64,000 nucleotides of DNA, from positions 3,747,901 to 3,811,900 of the forward strand of contig OZ026605.1 in the NCBI GenBank assembly GCA_964020085.1. The letters are read 5' to 3'. The notes beneath the pieces are model-generated. The model saw only the letters and a program-made list of their open reading frames with translations. It ran no database searches and was not told the origin of the DNA. The stretch is from Micromussa lordhowensis. Lineage: Eukaryota > Cnidaria > Anthozoa > Scleractinia > Lobophylliidae. The position numbers were made by a program, and so were the translations under genes. Positions 10,152 to 22,509 of the stretch are shown one piece after another. Position 1 is the first letter of the stretch; every line of letters begins with the position of its first letter.

Positions 10152-13100
10152 CTAGCCTATCGTTTTCATGACTGTGATTCAACGTAAAAAAGACCCCATC
10201 TTGAGGTTTATTTTCAATGAGAAAAAAGTTGAAGCCAAGTAAACAGTCCAAGACACCCTAGTGCATAATGCCAGCACACAGTCTCACAGCCGCTCTCTTT
10301 AGTGCGACGTTATTGTTATTCAAGTCTTAAAAAGGATTTAGTGAGAACATTTTCACTGCTTACCTCGCTTGCAGTAGCTCGCATGGTGCCTTGATTTTCC
10401 TTTAATTTCCAGTGTCCATTCTTCAGTGTGAGCTCGTCATTCTTTGCTCTGACAACACGTCGGTATTTTACCTGTAGGTTTGTGAGGTACATTTTCGTAA
10501 TTCAATAGTAATAGTAAGGTCCGCTTTAAGTTTAGGAACACAAAACAACCAGATTGTTTATCGGTGCTGGAGTCTTGAATAATCCTGGTTCTATGGGATG
10601 AAGCAACCAGGAGCACAAGGAGTAAGCTGGGTTACCTCCTTCCTCCGTAAACCACATCCCCCCTCCCCTCCTCACCTCCCTTCCGACCCAAATCGTTATA
10701 TCATAATGCCCTAACACGTGATCTCGATCTTTTCTGTAGATCTAGCCTAACCCGCTTGATCCGACCTCACAATTAGGCCTGGGTATACCACGTAATACAC
10801 TTAATATTATGTCCCAGTCGGGACGATGAGGATGAGTGTGAGAGCAAACAGAAGACTCCGGTAGGCCGCGGAAACCTCCCGTAGAAATGCGCATCAGTTT
10901 TATACATCGGCTCTAAAGAGTGATCGCCTAAAGGAGATTCTAATATACAAGAATGAAACCGCAATGGAGGGAAATACTTACAGCTAAAATGACAATAATC
11001 AGAATTAGAATGAGGACAACTACTCCAGCTGTTATCGTCACGATGATCCATTTCTCTGTTGATAAAACAGTAAATATATCCCAGTACCCTCATTGTCAAA
11101 AGCTTTATCAGGTTGAAGCAAAAACCCAAGGATGGCAATCTCGGAACGCCTTGTTAACTCCACTAGATATATATTACCAGTTGTTATATAGCTGGCGTTT
11201 TACCCGCTACAGCGCGTCATTGGCTAGTTCATGGTCACATGACATCTAACAATGAAACTGTTTCCCGCCAAATGCCATGAGCAGGCAACATTGGGAAAAC
11301 TATGATGTCAAACGGGAAATAGTTCACTGTCGACCGCTGTTGCACGTGGCCTGATGTTGTCGCTGGAATCTCAGCGCATTTTTCAAAATTTGCTTTTGTT
11401 TTGTTTTGCTATATAACAAATCACTGGTCCCATGGGGAACAGTGAATTTTGTTTCCCTTGAATCTCAAGGTTTCCCTCGACTTCGTCTCGGGAAACATTT
11501 GAGACGAAGTCGAGGGAAACATTGAGATTCTAGGGGAACAAAATTCACTGTTCCCCCTAGGGACCAGTCATTAAGTGTTAATTATTATGGCTGAATATCT
11601 TGAAAAATGGATTTGTAGAAAAACAAAAAAAAAGGATGTTAAAAGAACTCATACTAAAAGTGTAATCAACAAAAAGCCTCGTTAAAACTCTAGCGGTCTT
11701 TTCGCCCTAATAGCATGTCACTCACTCGTTTTCTTTTTCTTGTTAAAGACCCCTTTGATATTCGATTTGGTGGACCACTGATGGCTCTGGTAAATAAAGT
11801 TTCACTCTATGAACTATGAACAACTTTTTTACCTTTTTCTACAGCTCTGGTAGTTGGAATGTTTGTAGTGGACAACACTGTAATTTCCTCTATGTTGATA
11901 TTCCCAGTTAACAGCATTCCAAGTGATCCTGTGCGATTCCCATCTATCAGAGCAGCAATTATGGTATTCTTTGTCGTATTGGAATCGCGCTCTATTAGAA
12001 TGATAAAATCCACCACCACACTTCCATTTGACAGCCTCGTCACCTGAATACTTCGGAACCCGGGCAGTCGCTCATCACGGAAGAAAGATTCAACCGTGTC
12101 AGTAAAATTCAGAATAAAGACGCGGGACTCGGATGAATCCAGGTTACTGTAAGACGGTCGATAGCTCGCTTGCACGCTAACTGTGCTTTTAAACTTTTTT
12201 GGAGATGGCTTCTCTAAAAAGAGAAAAAATAATTCACAAGATCGTATTGAGGTTAAAATTTCGAAACTTTAAGGTGGCTCTGAACCCACTCCACAGAATG
12301 TTTTTAAACTTTTCAAAACGTTGCATCTCATCATGCTTATCTTAATTCGATAATAAAAATTAGGGGTCACCGAAAATTAAGGGTGCTTTTAGCAGTTCAT
12401 ATTGTTGCTATGGTAACCTGTTATGTAAAATAGATGATTGCAACTTGTTAACCAATGATTGGGAATTTGTATGATACCATTACTATAGCATCACTTGTTA
12501 AATAGTGGCAGTGTTTATCCTTCAAAGTATAGCTGTTAGAAAAGTACTGGAAACTGTTGCCAGCCTCCTTAAAGTATGTTTAATCTAATGAGTAGAAATC
12601 CACATTCGGACATAAATTTGAAAGATTCGCGAATGCCTAGAAAAATGGGAAGCTTGCCTATTTCTTACCGTTTTTACATTTTTCGCCTTCATAGTCCACT
12701 GCACATTCACAAATGAAAGAGTTTCTTTGTTGGATGCACGTTCCACCATTCTGGCATGGGTTTGGATGACATTGGTTAATTTCTAAACGTGTTACAAAAA
12801 GCAATAAATAGGAATTAAAGATTAAATTGAAGATTAAATTGAAGATTAAATGAAGATTAAATTGTTTTCGGAGGTAGCCAATGTCATAAATAGGTTAAGG
12901 GATTTGGGAAGCGGGAACGCACCCCCACCCAATTTTTCTGGGAGTACCCACCGGGCTTCTGTTGCTCTAGCAGCATGGCACATTTTGTATCATGTCACTG
13001 TTAGCTATAAATGACCCATTCAAGAGCAAATTTCCCTCTTGGTGACACAGATACCATTTGCTATTTCATAAGCTGTTGCTGTAAATTAACGTAAATTTAC

Positions 13101-16100
13101 CTCACTCTTACACAAAGCCACTTTCTCTTATAGCAAAGATATCAGTGACGTCACGAGCGCTGTTACGCAATATTTATGGTTGAAAAAAGGGATCAAAACA
13201 AAAGAAATGACTGAAAATTCGCGTACTTCAAACGACTGTCGCTTCACATATATGCTAGATTTCATCCTGAAACCTGGAGGAAAGTTAGAATATCAGGATA
13301 ATACTTCACTGTTAAAGTTTAAAGGAAATCCGATTATCGACACCTGTCGAAAATCGGGTTGGAAATTCGTCTGTGAGTAAAGGATTTGACCAGCTCGAAA
13401 GAGCTTCTGCCAACCACACGCACCCGTGATTTTGCGCGCGTGAGCGAAAATGACGTCAATGTTTGTAAACAGATATCTTCCCTATTGTTCTGTTCTTAAA
13501 CACCTGTACGTGCTATCGCATTGTTCGAACGAAAATGAATTGGAAGTCAAATGTAAGATGAGGTCCGAAAAATGGGAGTAATAAAAGTATTCTAGCCTTA
13601 CCTGTGCAATCTACTCCAATATAACCCTTAGAACAAGACGATAAGGACGGCGTCCTTGTAGTTGTCCCAACAGTCGAAGTATCCATAGGAGAGAATCTCA
13701 AGGACGTGGAAAAGGTCAAAGGGTAAGAACGAGCTGGTGATAGTGTTTCCGGAGACGCACTTCTCAATACGTCCAAAGACAAAGGAAATGCAGGTGATAC
13801 TAGTACCACTGCGGTTGTTCCTGAAGTTGTTGTTGCATCAGTGGCCGACGCATCAGATATTGAACTTGTAGTAGATGATCTCAACTTCTCTGTCGATTTT
13901 GGTACATATTTTGCTGTGGTTCCGGCTTCACTCCTCGTAGCCTTAGTTCTTTGAGTCAAAGAGAGCGACGTTGTTGTTATTACTGTTCTTGGTACTGAAT
14001 CACTTTTAACAACCACAGACATGTCACTTGTAAAGAAAGGCCTTGTTGGTGACATTTCCCCGTTTGTCGCACCACTTGAAGAAGTTTCAGTAGTCCATGT
14101 CAGAAAATCACTTGAAAAGGACGCACTTAACATCACACTTACAAAAGATGGCGTTTTTGACATCACTGTAGTTGCTGGATTTCCACTTGTGGCTACACCA
14201 CGTTTCCCATCTAGAGACGATCCTACTGCCTCCATTGTCGCTGTTGGTTCATCATATACTGTAACATTAGCTGTCATTCTTGTAGACGATCTTGCTGCTT
14301 CCATCGTCGCTATTGGCTTAGCGCTTGTTCTATCAGTTGTCACACTTGTAGACGATGTTGCTGATCTCATTGACGCTGTTGGTTCAGCACTTGTTGTAAC
14401 ATCAGTTGCCACACTTGTAGACGATGTTGTTGGTGTCGTTGTCGCTGTTGGATCAGCACCTGTTGTGACATCAGTTGTCACACTTGTAGACGATGTTGCT
14501 GGTGTCGTTGTCGCTGTTGGTTCAGCACTTGTTGTATCAGTTGTCAAACTTGTAGACGTTGTTGCTGATGTCGTTGTCGGTGTTGGTTCAACACTTGTTG
14601 TAACATCAGTTGCCACACTTGTAGACGATGTTCCTAATGTCGTTGTCGGTGTTGGTTCAGCACTTGTTGCATCAGTTGCCAAACTTGTAGACGATGTTGC
14701 TGGTGTCGTTCTCGCTGTTGGTTCAGCACTTGTTGTAACATCAGTTGTTACACGTGTAGACGATGTTGCTGGTGTCGTTGTCGCTGATGAATTAGCACTT
14801 GTTGTAACATCAGTTGTCACACTTGTAGACGATGTTGCTGATGTCGTTGTCGCTGATGAATTAACATTTGTTGTAACATCAGTTGTCACACTTGTACACG
14901 ATGTTGCTGATGTCGTTGTCGCCGTTGGTTCAGCACTTGTCGTAACATCAGTTGTCACACTTGTAGACAATGTTGCTGATGTCGTTGTCGCCGTTGATTC
15001 AGCATTTGTTGCATCGGTTGTCACAATTCTAGACGATGTTGCTGATGCCGTTGTCGCCGTTGGTTCAGCACTTGTCGTAACATCAGTTGTCGCACTTGTA
15101 GACAATGTTGCTGATGTCGTTGTCGCTGTTGATTCAGCACTTGTTGCATCGGTTGTCACACTTCTAGACGATGTTGCTGATGCCGTTGTCGCCGTTGGTT
15201 CAGCACTTGTTGTAACATCAGTTGTCACACTCGTAGGCGATGTTGCTGATGTCGTTGACGCAGCACTTAATGTGTCAGTTGTCACACTTGTAGGCGATGT
15301 TGCTGATGCCGTTGACGCCGTTGACACAGCACTTAATGTGTCAGTTGTCACACTTGTAGGCGATGTTGCTAATGTCGTTGACGCCGTTGACACAGCACTT
15401 AATGTATCAGTTGTCACACTTGTAGGCGATGTTGCTGATGCCGTTGACGCCGTTGACACAGCACTTAATGTGTCAGTTGTCCCACTTGTAGGCGATGTTG
15501 CTGATGCCGTTGACGCCGTTGACACAGCACTTAATGTGTCAGTTGTCACACTTGTAGGCGATGTTGCTGATGTCGTTGATGACATTGACACAGCACTTAA
15601 TGTATCAGTTGTCACACTTGTAGACGATGTTGCTGATGTCGTTGACGCCGTTGACACAGCACTTAATGTCTCAGTTGTCACACTTGTAGACGATGTTGCT
15701 GATGTCGTTGACGCCGTTGACACAGCACTTAATGTATCAGTTGTCACACATGTAGGCGATGTTGCTGATGCCGTTGACGCAGCACTTAATGTATCAGTTG
15801 TCCCACTTGTAGGCGATGTTGCTGATGCCGTTGACGCCGTTGACACAGCACTTAATGTGTCAGTTGTCACACTTGTAGGCGATGTTGCTAATGTCGTTGA
15901 CGCCGTTGACACAGCACTTAATGTATCAGTTGTCACACTTGTAGGCGATGTTGCTGATGCCGTTGACGCCGTTGACACAGCACTTAATGTGTCAGTTGTC
16001 ACACTTGTAGACGATGTTGCTGATCTCGTTGACGCCGTTGACACAGCACTTAATGTGTCAGTTGTCACACTTGTAGACGATGTTGCTGATGTCGTTGATG

Positions 16101-18861
16101 ACATTGACACAGCACTTAATGTATCAGTTGCCACACTTGTAGGCGATGTTGCTGATGTCGTTGATGCCGTTGACGCAGCACTTGTTGTATCAGTTGTCAC
16201 ACATGTAGGCGATGTTGCTGATGTCGTTGATGACATTGACACAGCACTTAATGTGTCAGTTGTCACACATGTAGGCGATGTTGCTGATGTCGTTGATGAC
16301 ATTGACACAGCACTTAATGTATCAGTTGTCACACTTGTAGGCGATGTTGCTGATGTCGTTGATGCCGTTGACGCAGCACTTGTTGTATCAGTTGTCACAC
16401 ATGTAGGCGATGTTGCTGATGTCGTTGATGACATTGACACAGCACTTAATGTGTCAGTTGTCACACTTGTAGGCGATGTTGCTGATGTAGTTGACGCCGT
16501 TGACACAGCACTAAATGTGTCAGTTGTCACACTTGTAGGCGATGTTGCTGATGTCGTTGACGCCGTTGACACAGCACTTAATGTCTCAGTTGTCACACTT
16601 GTAGGCGATGTTGGTGGTGTCGTTGACGCCGTTGACACAGCACTTAATGTGTCAGTTGTCACACTTGAAGGCGATGTTGCTGATGTCATTGACGCCGTGG
16701 ACGCAGCACTTAATGTGTCAGTTGTCACACTTGTGGGCGATGTTGCTGATGTCGTTGACGCAGCACTTAATGTATCAGTTGTCCCACTTGTAGGCGATGT
16801 TGCTGATGTCATTGACGCCGTGGACGCAGCACTTAATGTGTCAGTTGTCACACTTGTGGGCGATGTTGCTGATGCCGTTGACGCAGCACTTAACGTTGAC
16901 GCCGTTGACACAGCACTTAATGTCTCAGTTGTCACACTTGTAGACGATGTTGGTGGTGTCGTTGACGCCGTTGACACAGCACTTAATGTGTCAGTTGTCC
17001 CACTTGTAGGCGATGTTGCTGATGTCATTGACGCCGTGGACGCAGCACTTAATGTGTCAGTTGTCACACTTGTGGGCGATGTTGCTGATGTCGTTGTCGA
17101 CGCTGACACAGCACTTAATGTGTCAGTTGTCACGCTTGTTGGCGATGTTGCTGATGGCGTTGACGCCATTGATACAGCACTTAATGTGTCAGTTGTCACA
17201 CTTGTAGGCGATGTTGCTGATGTCGTTGACGCCGTTGACACAGCACTTAATGTTTCAGTTGTCACGCTTGTTGGCGATGTTGCTGATGGCGTTGTCGCCA
17301 TTGATACAGCACTTAATGTGTCAGTTGTCACACTTGTAGGCGATGTTGCTGATGTCGTTGACGCCGTTGACGCAGCACTTAATGTGTCAGTTGTCACACT
17401 TGTGGGCGATGTTGCTGACGTCGTTGTCGCCGCTGACACAGCACTTAATGTGTCAGTTGTCACACTTGTAGACGATGTTGCTGATGTCGTTGACGGCGTT
17501 GACACAGCACTTAATGTGTCAGTTCTCACACTTGTGGGCGATGTTGCTGATGTCGTTGTCGCCGCTGACACAGCACTTAATGTGTCAGTTGTCCCACTTG
17601 TAGGCGATGTTGCTGATGCCGTTGACGCCGTTGACACAGCACTTGATGTGTCAGTTGTCACACTTGTAGGCGATGTTGCTGATGTCGTTGATGACATTGA
17701 CACAGCACTTAATGTCTCAGTTGTCACACTTGTAGACGATGTTGGTGTTGTCGTTGACGCCGTTGACACAGCACTTAATGTATCAGTTGTCACACATGTA
17801 GGCGATGTTGCTGATGCCGTTGACGCAGCACTTAATGTATCAGTTGTCCCACTTGTAGGTGATGTTGCTGATGCCGTTGAGGCCGTTGACACAGCACTTA
17901 ATATGTCAGTTGTTACACTTGTAGGCGATGTTGCTGATGCCGTTGACGCCGTTGACACAGCACTTAATGTGTCAGTTGTCACACTTGTAGGCGATGTTGC
18001 TGATGTCGTTGATGCCGTTGACGCAGCACTTGTTGTATCAGTTGTCACACTTGTAGGCGATGTTGCTGATGTCGTTGTCGCCGCTGACACAGGACTTAAT
18101 GTGTCAGTTGTCACACTTGTAGACGATGTTGCTGATGTCGTTGACGGCGTTGACACAGCACTTAATGTGTCAGTTCTCACACTTGTGGGCGATGTTGCTG
18201 ATGTCGTTGTCGCCGCTGACACAGCACTTAATGTGTCAGTTGTCACACTTGTAGGCGATGTTGCTGATGGCGTTGACGCCATTGACACAGCACTGAATGT
18301 GTCAGTTGTCACACTTGTAGGCGATGTTGCTGATGTCGTTGACACAGCAATTAATGTGTCAGTTCTCACACTTGTAGGCGATGTTGCTGATGTCGTTGAC
18401 ACAGCAATTAATGTGTCAGTTGTCACACTTGTAGGCGATGTTGCTGATGGCGTTGACGCCATTGACACAGCACTTAATGTGTCAGTTGTCACACTTATAG
18501 GCGATGTTGCTGATGTCGTTGTCGCCGCTGACACAGCACTTAATGTGTCAGTTGTCACACTTGTTGGCGATGTTGCTGATGGCGTTGACGCCATTGATAC
18601 AGCACTTAATGTGTCAGTTGTCACACTTGTAGGCGATGTTGCTGGTGTCGTTGACGCTGCGCTTGTTGTATCAGCTGTTACAGTTGTAGACGATGTTGCT
18701 ACTGTGTTTTTTGTTGTTAGTTCATCACTTAATGTAGCGTAAGTTGACACACTTGCTGATGACGCTACTGGTGTCGTTGTCGCTCCTGATGGACTTTGGA
18801 TAAAAGTAATTAGGACGAATACCCTGTAGAATCGTTGAGCAAGTGTCTGTCTTGTTGCCAT
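10080..18861 (-). CDS. Mucin A: large transmembrane mucin with EGF and SEA domains
   Basis: A secreted-face, membrane-anchored mucin assembled from six exons: 13602-18861, 12669-12782, 11833-12213, 10982-11055, 10364-10471 and 10080-10151. All junctions are in phase and have GT/AG borders, giving about 2002 residues. Order of parts: signal peptide, about 1700 residues of Ser/Thr/Ala repeats, one EGF-like domain, one SEA domain, one membrane span and a short basic-then-polar tail. This is the layout of epithelial transmembrane mucins, whose repeats are heavily O-glycosylated and whose SEA domain self-cleaves. The start at 18861 is preferred over 18894 because the signal-like stretch follows it closely. 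The last exon is uncertain: the acceptor at 10152/10153 gives a short Pro/Ser-rich end, whereas one 5 bp upstream would run into the MITE at 9592-10011. Role in the animal (mucus, epidermis or skeletal matrix) cannot be told from sequence. Confidence 0.8.
10364..10471 (-). CDS. Mucin A exon 5: cytoplasmic tail
   Basis: 36 codons starting VKYRRVVRAKNDELTLKNG. The basic stop-transfer signal Y-R-R-V-V-R-A-K directly after the membrane exon supports it. The donor GTAAGC is at its 3' end, so at least one more exon must follow; the best candidate is 10080-10151. Confidence 0.7.
10982..11055 (-). CDS. Mucin A exon 4: membrane-spanning segment
   Basis: It encodes EKWIIVTITAGVVVLILILI followed by IVILA, a single hydrophobic span of about 22 residues right after the SEA exon. 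The acceptor is ATCAACAG and the donor GTAAGT. Both junctions keep frame. Confidence 0.8.
11424..11567. mobile_element. Palindromic MITE in mucin A intron 3
   Basis: A 144-bp palindrome with ends CTGGTCCCATGGGGAAC and GTTCCCCCTAGGGACCAG and a centre built on GAGACGAAGTCGAGGGAAAC and its complement. TCA occurs on both sides and may be a target duplication. Located between the SEA and membrane-span exons. Confidence 0.7.
11833..12213 (-). CDS. Mucin A exon 3: SEA domain with GSVVV cleavage motif
   Basis: The exon encodes 127 residues, including FILNFTDTVESFFRDERLPG, then FRSIQVTRLSNGSVVVDFII. A hydrophobic GSVVV in the loop between two strands is the self-cleavage site of SEA domains in membrane mucins; it falls near residues 1855-1859. 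Cleavage yields a non-covalent heterodimer in known family members; here it is inferred from the intact motif. N-glycosylation sequons (N-F-T, N-G-S, N-R-T) are present. Confidence 0.85.
12363..12530. repeat. Dispersed ~160-bp repeat, copy 2 (mucin A intron 2)
   Basis: It matches 5855-6012 in the same orientation. It lies between the EGF and SEA exons of mucin A, in noncoding sequence. Confidence 0.7.
12669..12782 (-). CDS. Mucin A exon 2: EGF-like domain
   Basis: This reads E-INQCHPNPCQNGGTC, then IQQRNSFICECAVDYEGEKC, a complete six-cysteine EGF-like module of the C-x-N-G-G-T-C type. There is no full calcium-binding consensus at the start apart from I-N-Q-C. It is in phase (1) with exons 1 and 3. 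Confidence 0.85.
12820..12862. repeat. Short tandem repeat GAAGATTAAATT
   Basis: About four units of a 12-13-bp word in mucin A intron 1. Confidence 0.7.
13602..18861 (-). CDS. Mucin A exon 1: signal peptide and Ser/Thr/Ala tandem repeats
   Basis: The exon encodes about 1753 residues. It opens MATRQTLAQRFYRVFVLITF, then IQSPSGA with a likely signal cleavage after it. The bulk is a 22-residue repeat of the type SAVSTASTTSATSPTSVTTD (20 shown), encoded by 66 bp, with shorter 13-18-residue variants. Toward the C-terminus repeats become irregular (TSAEPTATTT types), then a unique Ser/Thr region, ending CSKGYIGVDCTG where the first EGF-like cysteines begin. The donor is at 13601/13602 (phase 1). 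Copy number is likely to vary between individuals. Confidence 0.85.
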
Positions 18862-21598
18862 GGAGATAGGTTTGCCTTCTTTGCGTGAAATCATTTTGCC
18901 ATTGTCTGGTAGAAATATAAAGCCGTAGAAAGATGAAAAATAAGTTAAATATATATATCTTTTGAATCAGTTTTGAAAGGTTGTGGTGCACAGTTTTCTA
19001 GGCTTTCTTTCTCTTATTCTTACTTGTACTAATTTTTAGATCGAGTTCTACTTATAATGAGTCATAATTGCATGATTTGTTTGATAATTTCCAAGAAAAA
19101 AAGAAGAAAGAATTTACGAATTTTTGTGAAGAATTAATTAGAACCAATTTTTGAACGAGACGCTGAGCGAGGAGGTCCAGAATGTCTCCATCGTTCAGCT
19201 TGTTTACGGCACGGAGTGTCTTTAAATTATATTTGAGCACTTCGTGTAGACATATATCGCATATGTTGATTAACTTTGCGCTCGAGCACGCAGGATTGGG
19301 TTTATTTTTTAATTTACTCTTTCTCGATACATAAAAGTGACAAGGGGAATGAAGTTGGCGCATACCCCACATAGCGTTAGGCAATTGACCAAGTTCAATG
19401 ATCCATATATATCTCATTATATTTTTTGTTCGATACCGAGCGCTCGTTTGGAAATGTACTAGCACGACCTTAAAGAAGCAGCAAGAAAGTCTTGACTATG
19501 GCTCATGTACAAATAATTTTTTTTTGAACTAAAACCACAGCTCTTAGCTCCGATTACGGTAAACGTTTCTCCTAAAACTGAATAGAATTCTAATTTTTAG
19601 GCATAGATTGCCATTCAAGAAAATAATCATATTTGGCATTGCAATTGAAAATGCTCTAAAAAAAACAAATCAACTGCCAGATAAAACAGCTCGAAACGTC
19701 AGCAACAAGTAGCTAACTTGATTATGGTAGCAATAGAGTATATCAAAGGCGGTTCTCCCTTCGAAATCCCGGCCAAAACGTTAAGCAGAATTATTATCTT
19801 TTCTACTGAATCGGCAATTGAAAATAAGTACTTACCAATCTGTATTACAAAGGGAAATGAAATTTCATCTACATGGGATCCGCCCCTGAAAAATAATTAG
19901 TCTAAATTCCGATCTTTGAGGACAACCCATGGTGAGATATGGAAATTTTCAATGAAAAGTCATTTCCTAGAAAAAATGAAAAACGATTCTCAGGGTATTT
20001 TTTAAAACATTCACGAGTACAATTGAAAAACTATGTAAACTGAAAACCTCACAGGTGTTTATAAGTTGGTATTCAACACAGTTTCCAAGAAAAACAAATT
20101 TCGTAGACAACTCTGTTTGCAGAAAACAGGTTGAATTCTTGAATTTTCCGCTCGGTGAGATGAAAGAAAATTTATAGTCTCATTCTGCATTGGCACTCGA
20201 TTTTAGAATATCGCATATAAATTATTGTCCCACACAGGCAACCACTAGAGAACAGCCGGCAATTTAACATCGCGCAACAAATTTAACATCGCGTAACAAA
20301 CCTTTCTTGAAGAAGTGAAACTCGATCGCTGATTTCAAGATAAAGCGTATTATGAGAAAACTGCAAAACAAGATTGTCCGTTTTACGGCCATATTTAGCT
20401 ACACTTAGTCAGGCTGGTATAGACACAATATTTTAAGGGTTGTGGTTTGCTGAGAATCACCATTTCATATTTATTTCTCGTGAGGAGCCATATTTATTTT
20501 TCGTGAGGAGCTATCGCAAAAACCGCGAAGACATTAACGGCTAACTCTCTTGCTTGAAGGTTCTGCAGTAGGGCATGCAATTAAGGCCATGTATGCGAAT
20601 CGTGACCAAGCGCTTCTCAAAATGTAAATATGAATTCCTTCAAATCGACCTCTCCGCGTTTGGTGGTGGACAAAAGAAGGCACAAGCACTGTTTGCAGTG
20701 AGTGATCGAGTGACTGTTTAGTTTATCCAACAATTAAAGCCTGTTTGAATACGTCACATATTCAGTACACATGGTAAAATCTCACCTAGTTTTTCAGAAA
20801 CCACTTATGGAATGACATAAACTTTTTGATTTCTGCTAGCTAGGAGACAGTAAAGCGCCAAATACTTCTTGCAGTATATTCGATCAATACCCGTTCCTTA
20901 GCGACCATATTGTTTGCAAGCCGCGCACCGCACAAGCAATGACTGCGAAACCTTTTGACCACCTGCATGGAGTTTAATAAGATGACATAAAGCATAAATT
21001 CATAATGCCGCATACAAGAATAAAACTAGGCCTAAACAAGAGAGCTATCGTAGCGAATACTTCCGTAAAACTTCGTTACAAGTACTGAGCCTTCGATAGA
21101 AAAGTTTTGGTTTCTGTACTTTGCTTTGTGGTCCTCCGAATTCAGTTTTGCATACCATTTATTTAGGAGTACTTAATGAACTTTGTCAAACTGTCTGCAC
21201 ATCTGACTTTACCGCATGAATCCGAGAAAGAAAGAAACAAGCTAGAGTAACTTACCACACTCAAAGACGGGAAGATCTATTTGTTACAAAACTCGCAGAC
21301 ACTACTAGCCTCGGTTATCTTCTGCCCACAAAAATTATGCCTGAAACGAGACACCCATACACTTTGTTTTCGCCCATGCATTAATTGAATGCGGAAAACA
21401 GTTTTATAGGCTGACAACTGTTCCAAAAATACGAATGCGTGGTGAGGAATGAAAACAAAATCTCGTTATCAGAGCGGAATTGAAGTGAACTGAATTGTAA
21501 TTAACGTTTTCGTCAAAACATCGTATCAATTTAAAGAAAATTTGCCAGATGTTCTCATTTACCTGAACATATTTTGGATTATTACGAGTCAGTCGCGA
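18862..21598. other. Mucin A 5' flank, homologous to the mucin B 5' flank
   Basis: The segment aligns with 32138-34738. The half nearest the gene has many indels; from about 20640 to 21598 it is nearly identical to 33780-34738. A TATATATA word at 18950-18958 is kept in both copies (32214-32225 in B) and may be a core promoter. A CTACCAG acceptor-like site just upstream of the start codon leaves a 5' untranslated exon possible instead. A frame at 19052-19465 on the minus strand is broken in copy B and is not a convincing gene. Confidence 0.5.
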
Positions 21599-21708
21599 AA
21601 AGCTTTCACTCATGTCCAATACTGTCGCATAGAGTCCATCCGACAAAACAACGTTCTATTTGTTGTCGATCGGAAAAATTCCATTTGATTAGCGAGAAGT
21701 GGACAAAG

Positions 21709-22065
21709 TGCTGTCGATTCGATCGATGCGTTCGATTTGTCAAATGGAAAAGTTTACTATCGATTCGACAAGTGCGGTCGTCGATCGGACAATAATTGCA
21801 TCTCATTAGTGACAACGGCGACCCGGTGAAAGTGCTGTCGATTCGATCGATTCGTTCGATTTGTCAAATGGAAAATATCGATTCGACAAGTGCGGTCGTC
21901 GATCGGACAATAATTGCATCTCATTAGTGACAACGGCGACCCGGTGAAAGTGCTGTCGATTCGATCGATTCGTTCGATTTGTCAAATGGAAAAGTTTCCT
22001 ATCGATTCGACAAGTGCGGTCGTCGATAGTGACAACGGCGGTGCATGATTGTCGAATCGATCGAT
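21709..22065. repeat. Subterminal ~120-bp tandem repeats, left arm
   Basis: Three units start at about 21709, 21831 and 21949. They share CTGTCGATTCGATCGATTCG and a GACAACGGCGACCC word. The GTCGATTCGATCGATTCGTT core is the reverse complement of the core in the right-hand 143-bp array, so the two arrays are in inverted orientation. Confidence 0.75.
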
Positions 22066-22086
22066 TCGTTCGATTGGTGGGAATGA

Positions 22087-22500
22087 TTATTTCATTCTCG
22101 ATTTCACATTAAAAATTTGTCGAACCGGCGGATACACTTGAATGACGACTATAAACAAATGTACCGCAAAAGCGTGGGCGACAACAACAAGAACAAGCCA
22201 AAACAAGAACAAGCCTAATATGTATACCTCGTTCTCTAAGCGTGAGCAACAATATGACCCGTGTCGGGCGAAAGAAATTAATAATCCAGGGACCCGTTTG
22301 GAGCGAAAGCGTGGGCGACAGTAGCAAAAGCGTGGGCGACAACAAACAAGCCAAATATGTGTACCTCGTTCTTTAAGCGTGAGCGACAATATGACCCGTG
22401 TTGAGCGAAAGGAATGTAACAATCGCGAAAGCGTGTGCGACAATAGCAAAAGCGTGCGCGGAATTGACAATCTAAGAAAACTGCCCTAAGAAACAAGCGT
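22087..22500. repeat. Irregular short repeats with GCGAAAGCGTGGGCGACA
   Basis: The words AAAGCGTGGGCGACA and GTGAGCGACAATATGACCCG recur several times at irregular spacing within the transposon. Open frames here are by-products of the repeats. Confidence 0.6.
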
Positions 22501-22509
22501 AATAAAGCA

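Noticed and set aside
9592..10156. Longer mucin A terminal exon running into the MITE
   Set aside because: The frame is open from acceptor 10156/10157, but half of it would be transposon sequence; the neighbouring acceptor gives a compact tail ending before the element.
14021..18742. 1573-residue plus-strand ORF (and 490-residue ORF at 28845-30317) as real proteins
   Set aside because: They are antisense shadows of the 66-bp mucin repeat. The minus frame has a signal peptide, in-phase downstream exons and the mucin domain order; the plus frames have none of these.
19052..19465. A 137-codon minus-strand gene upstream of mucin A
   Set aside because: The paralogous segment near 32330-32700 is broken by several indels, and no family motif is recognisable.
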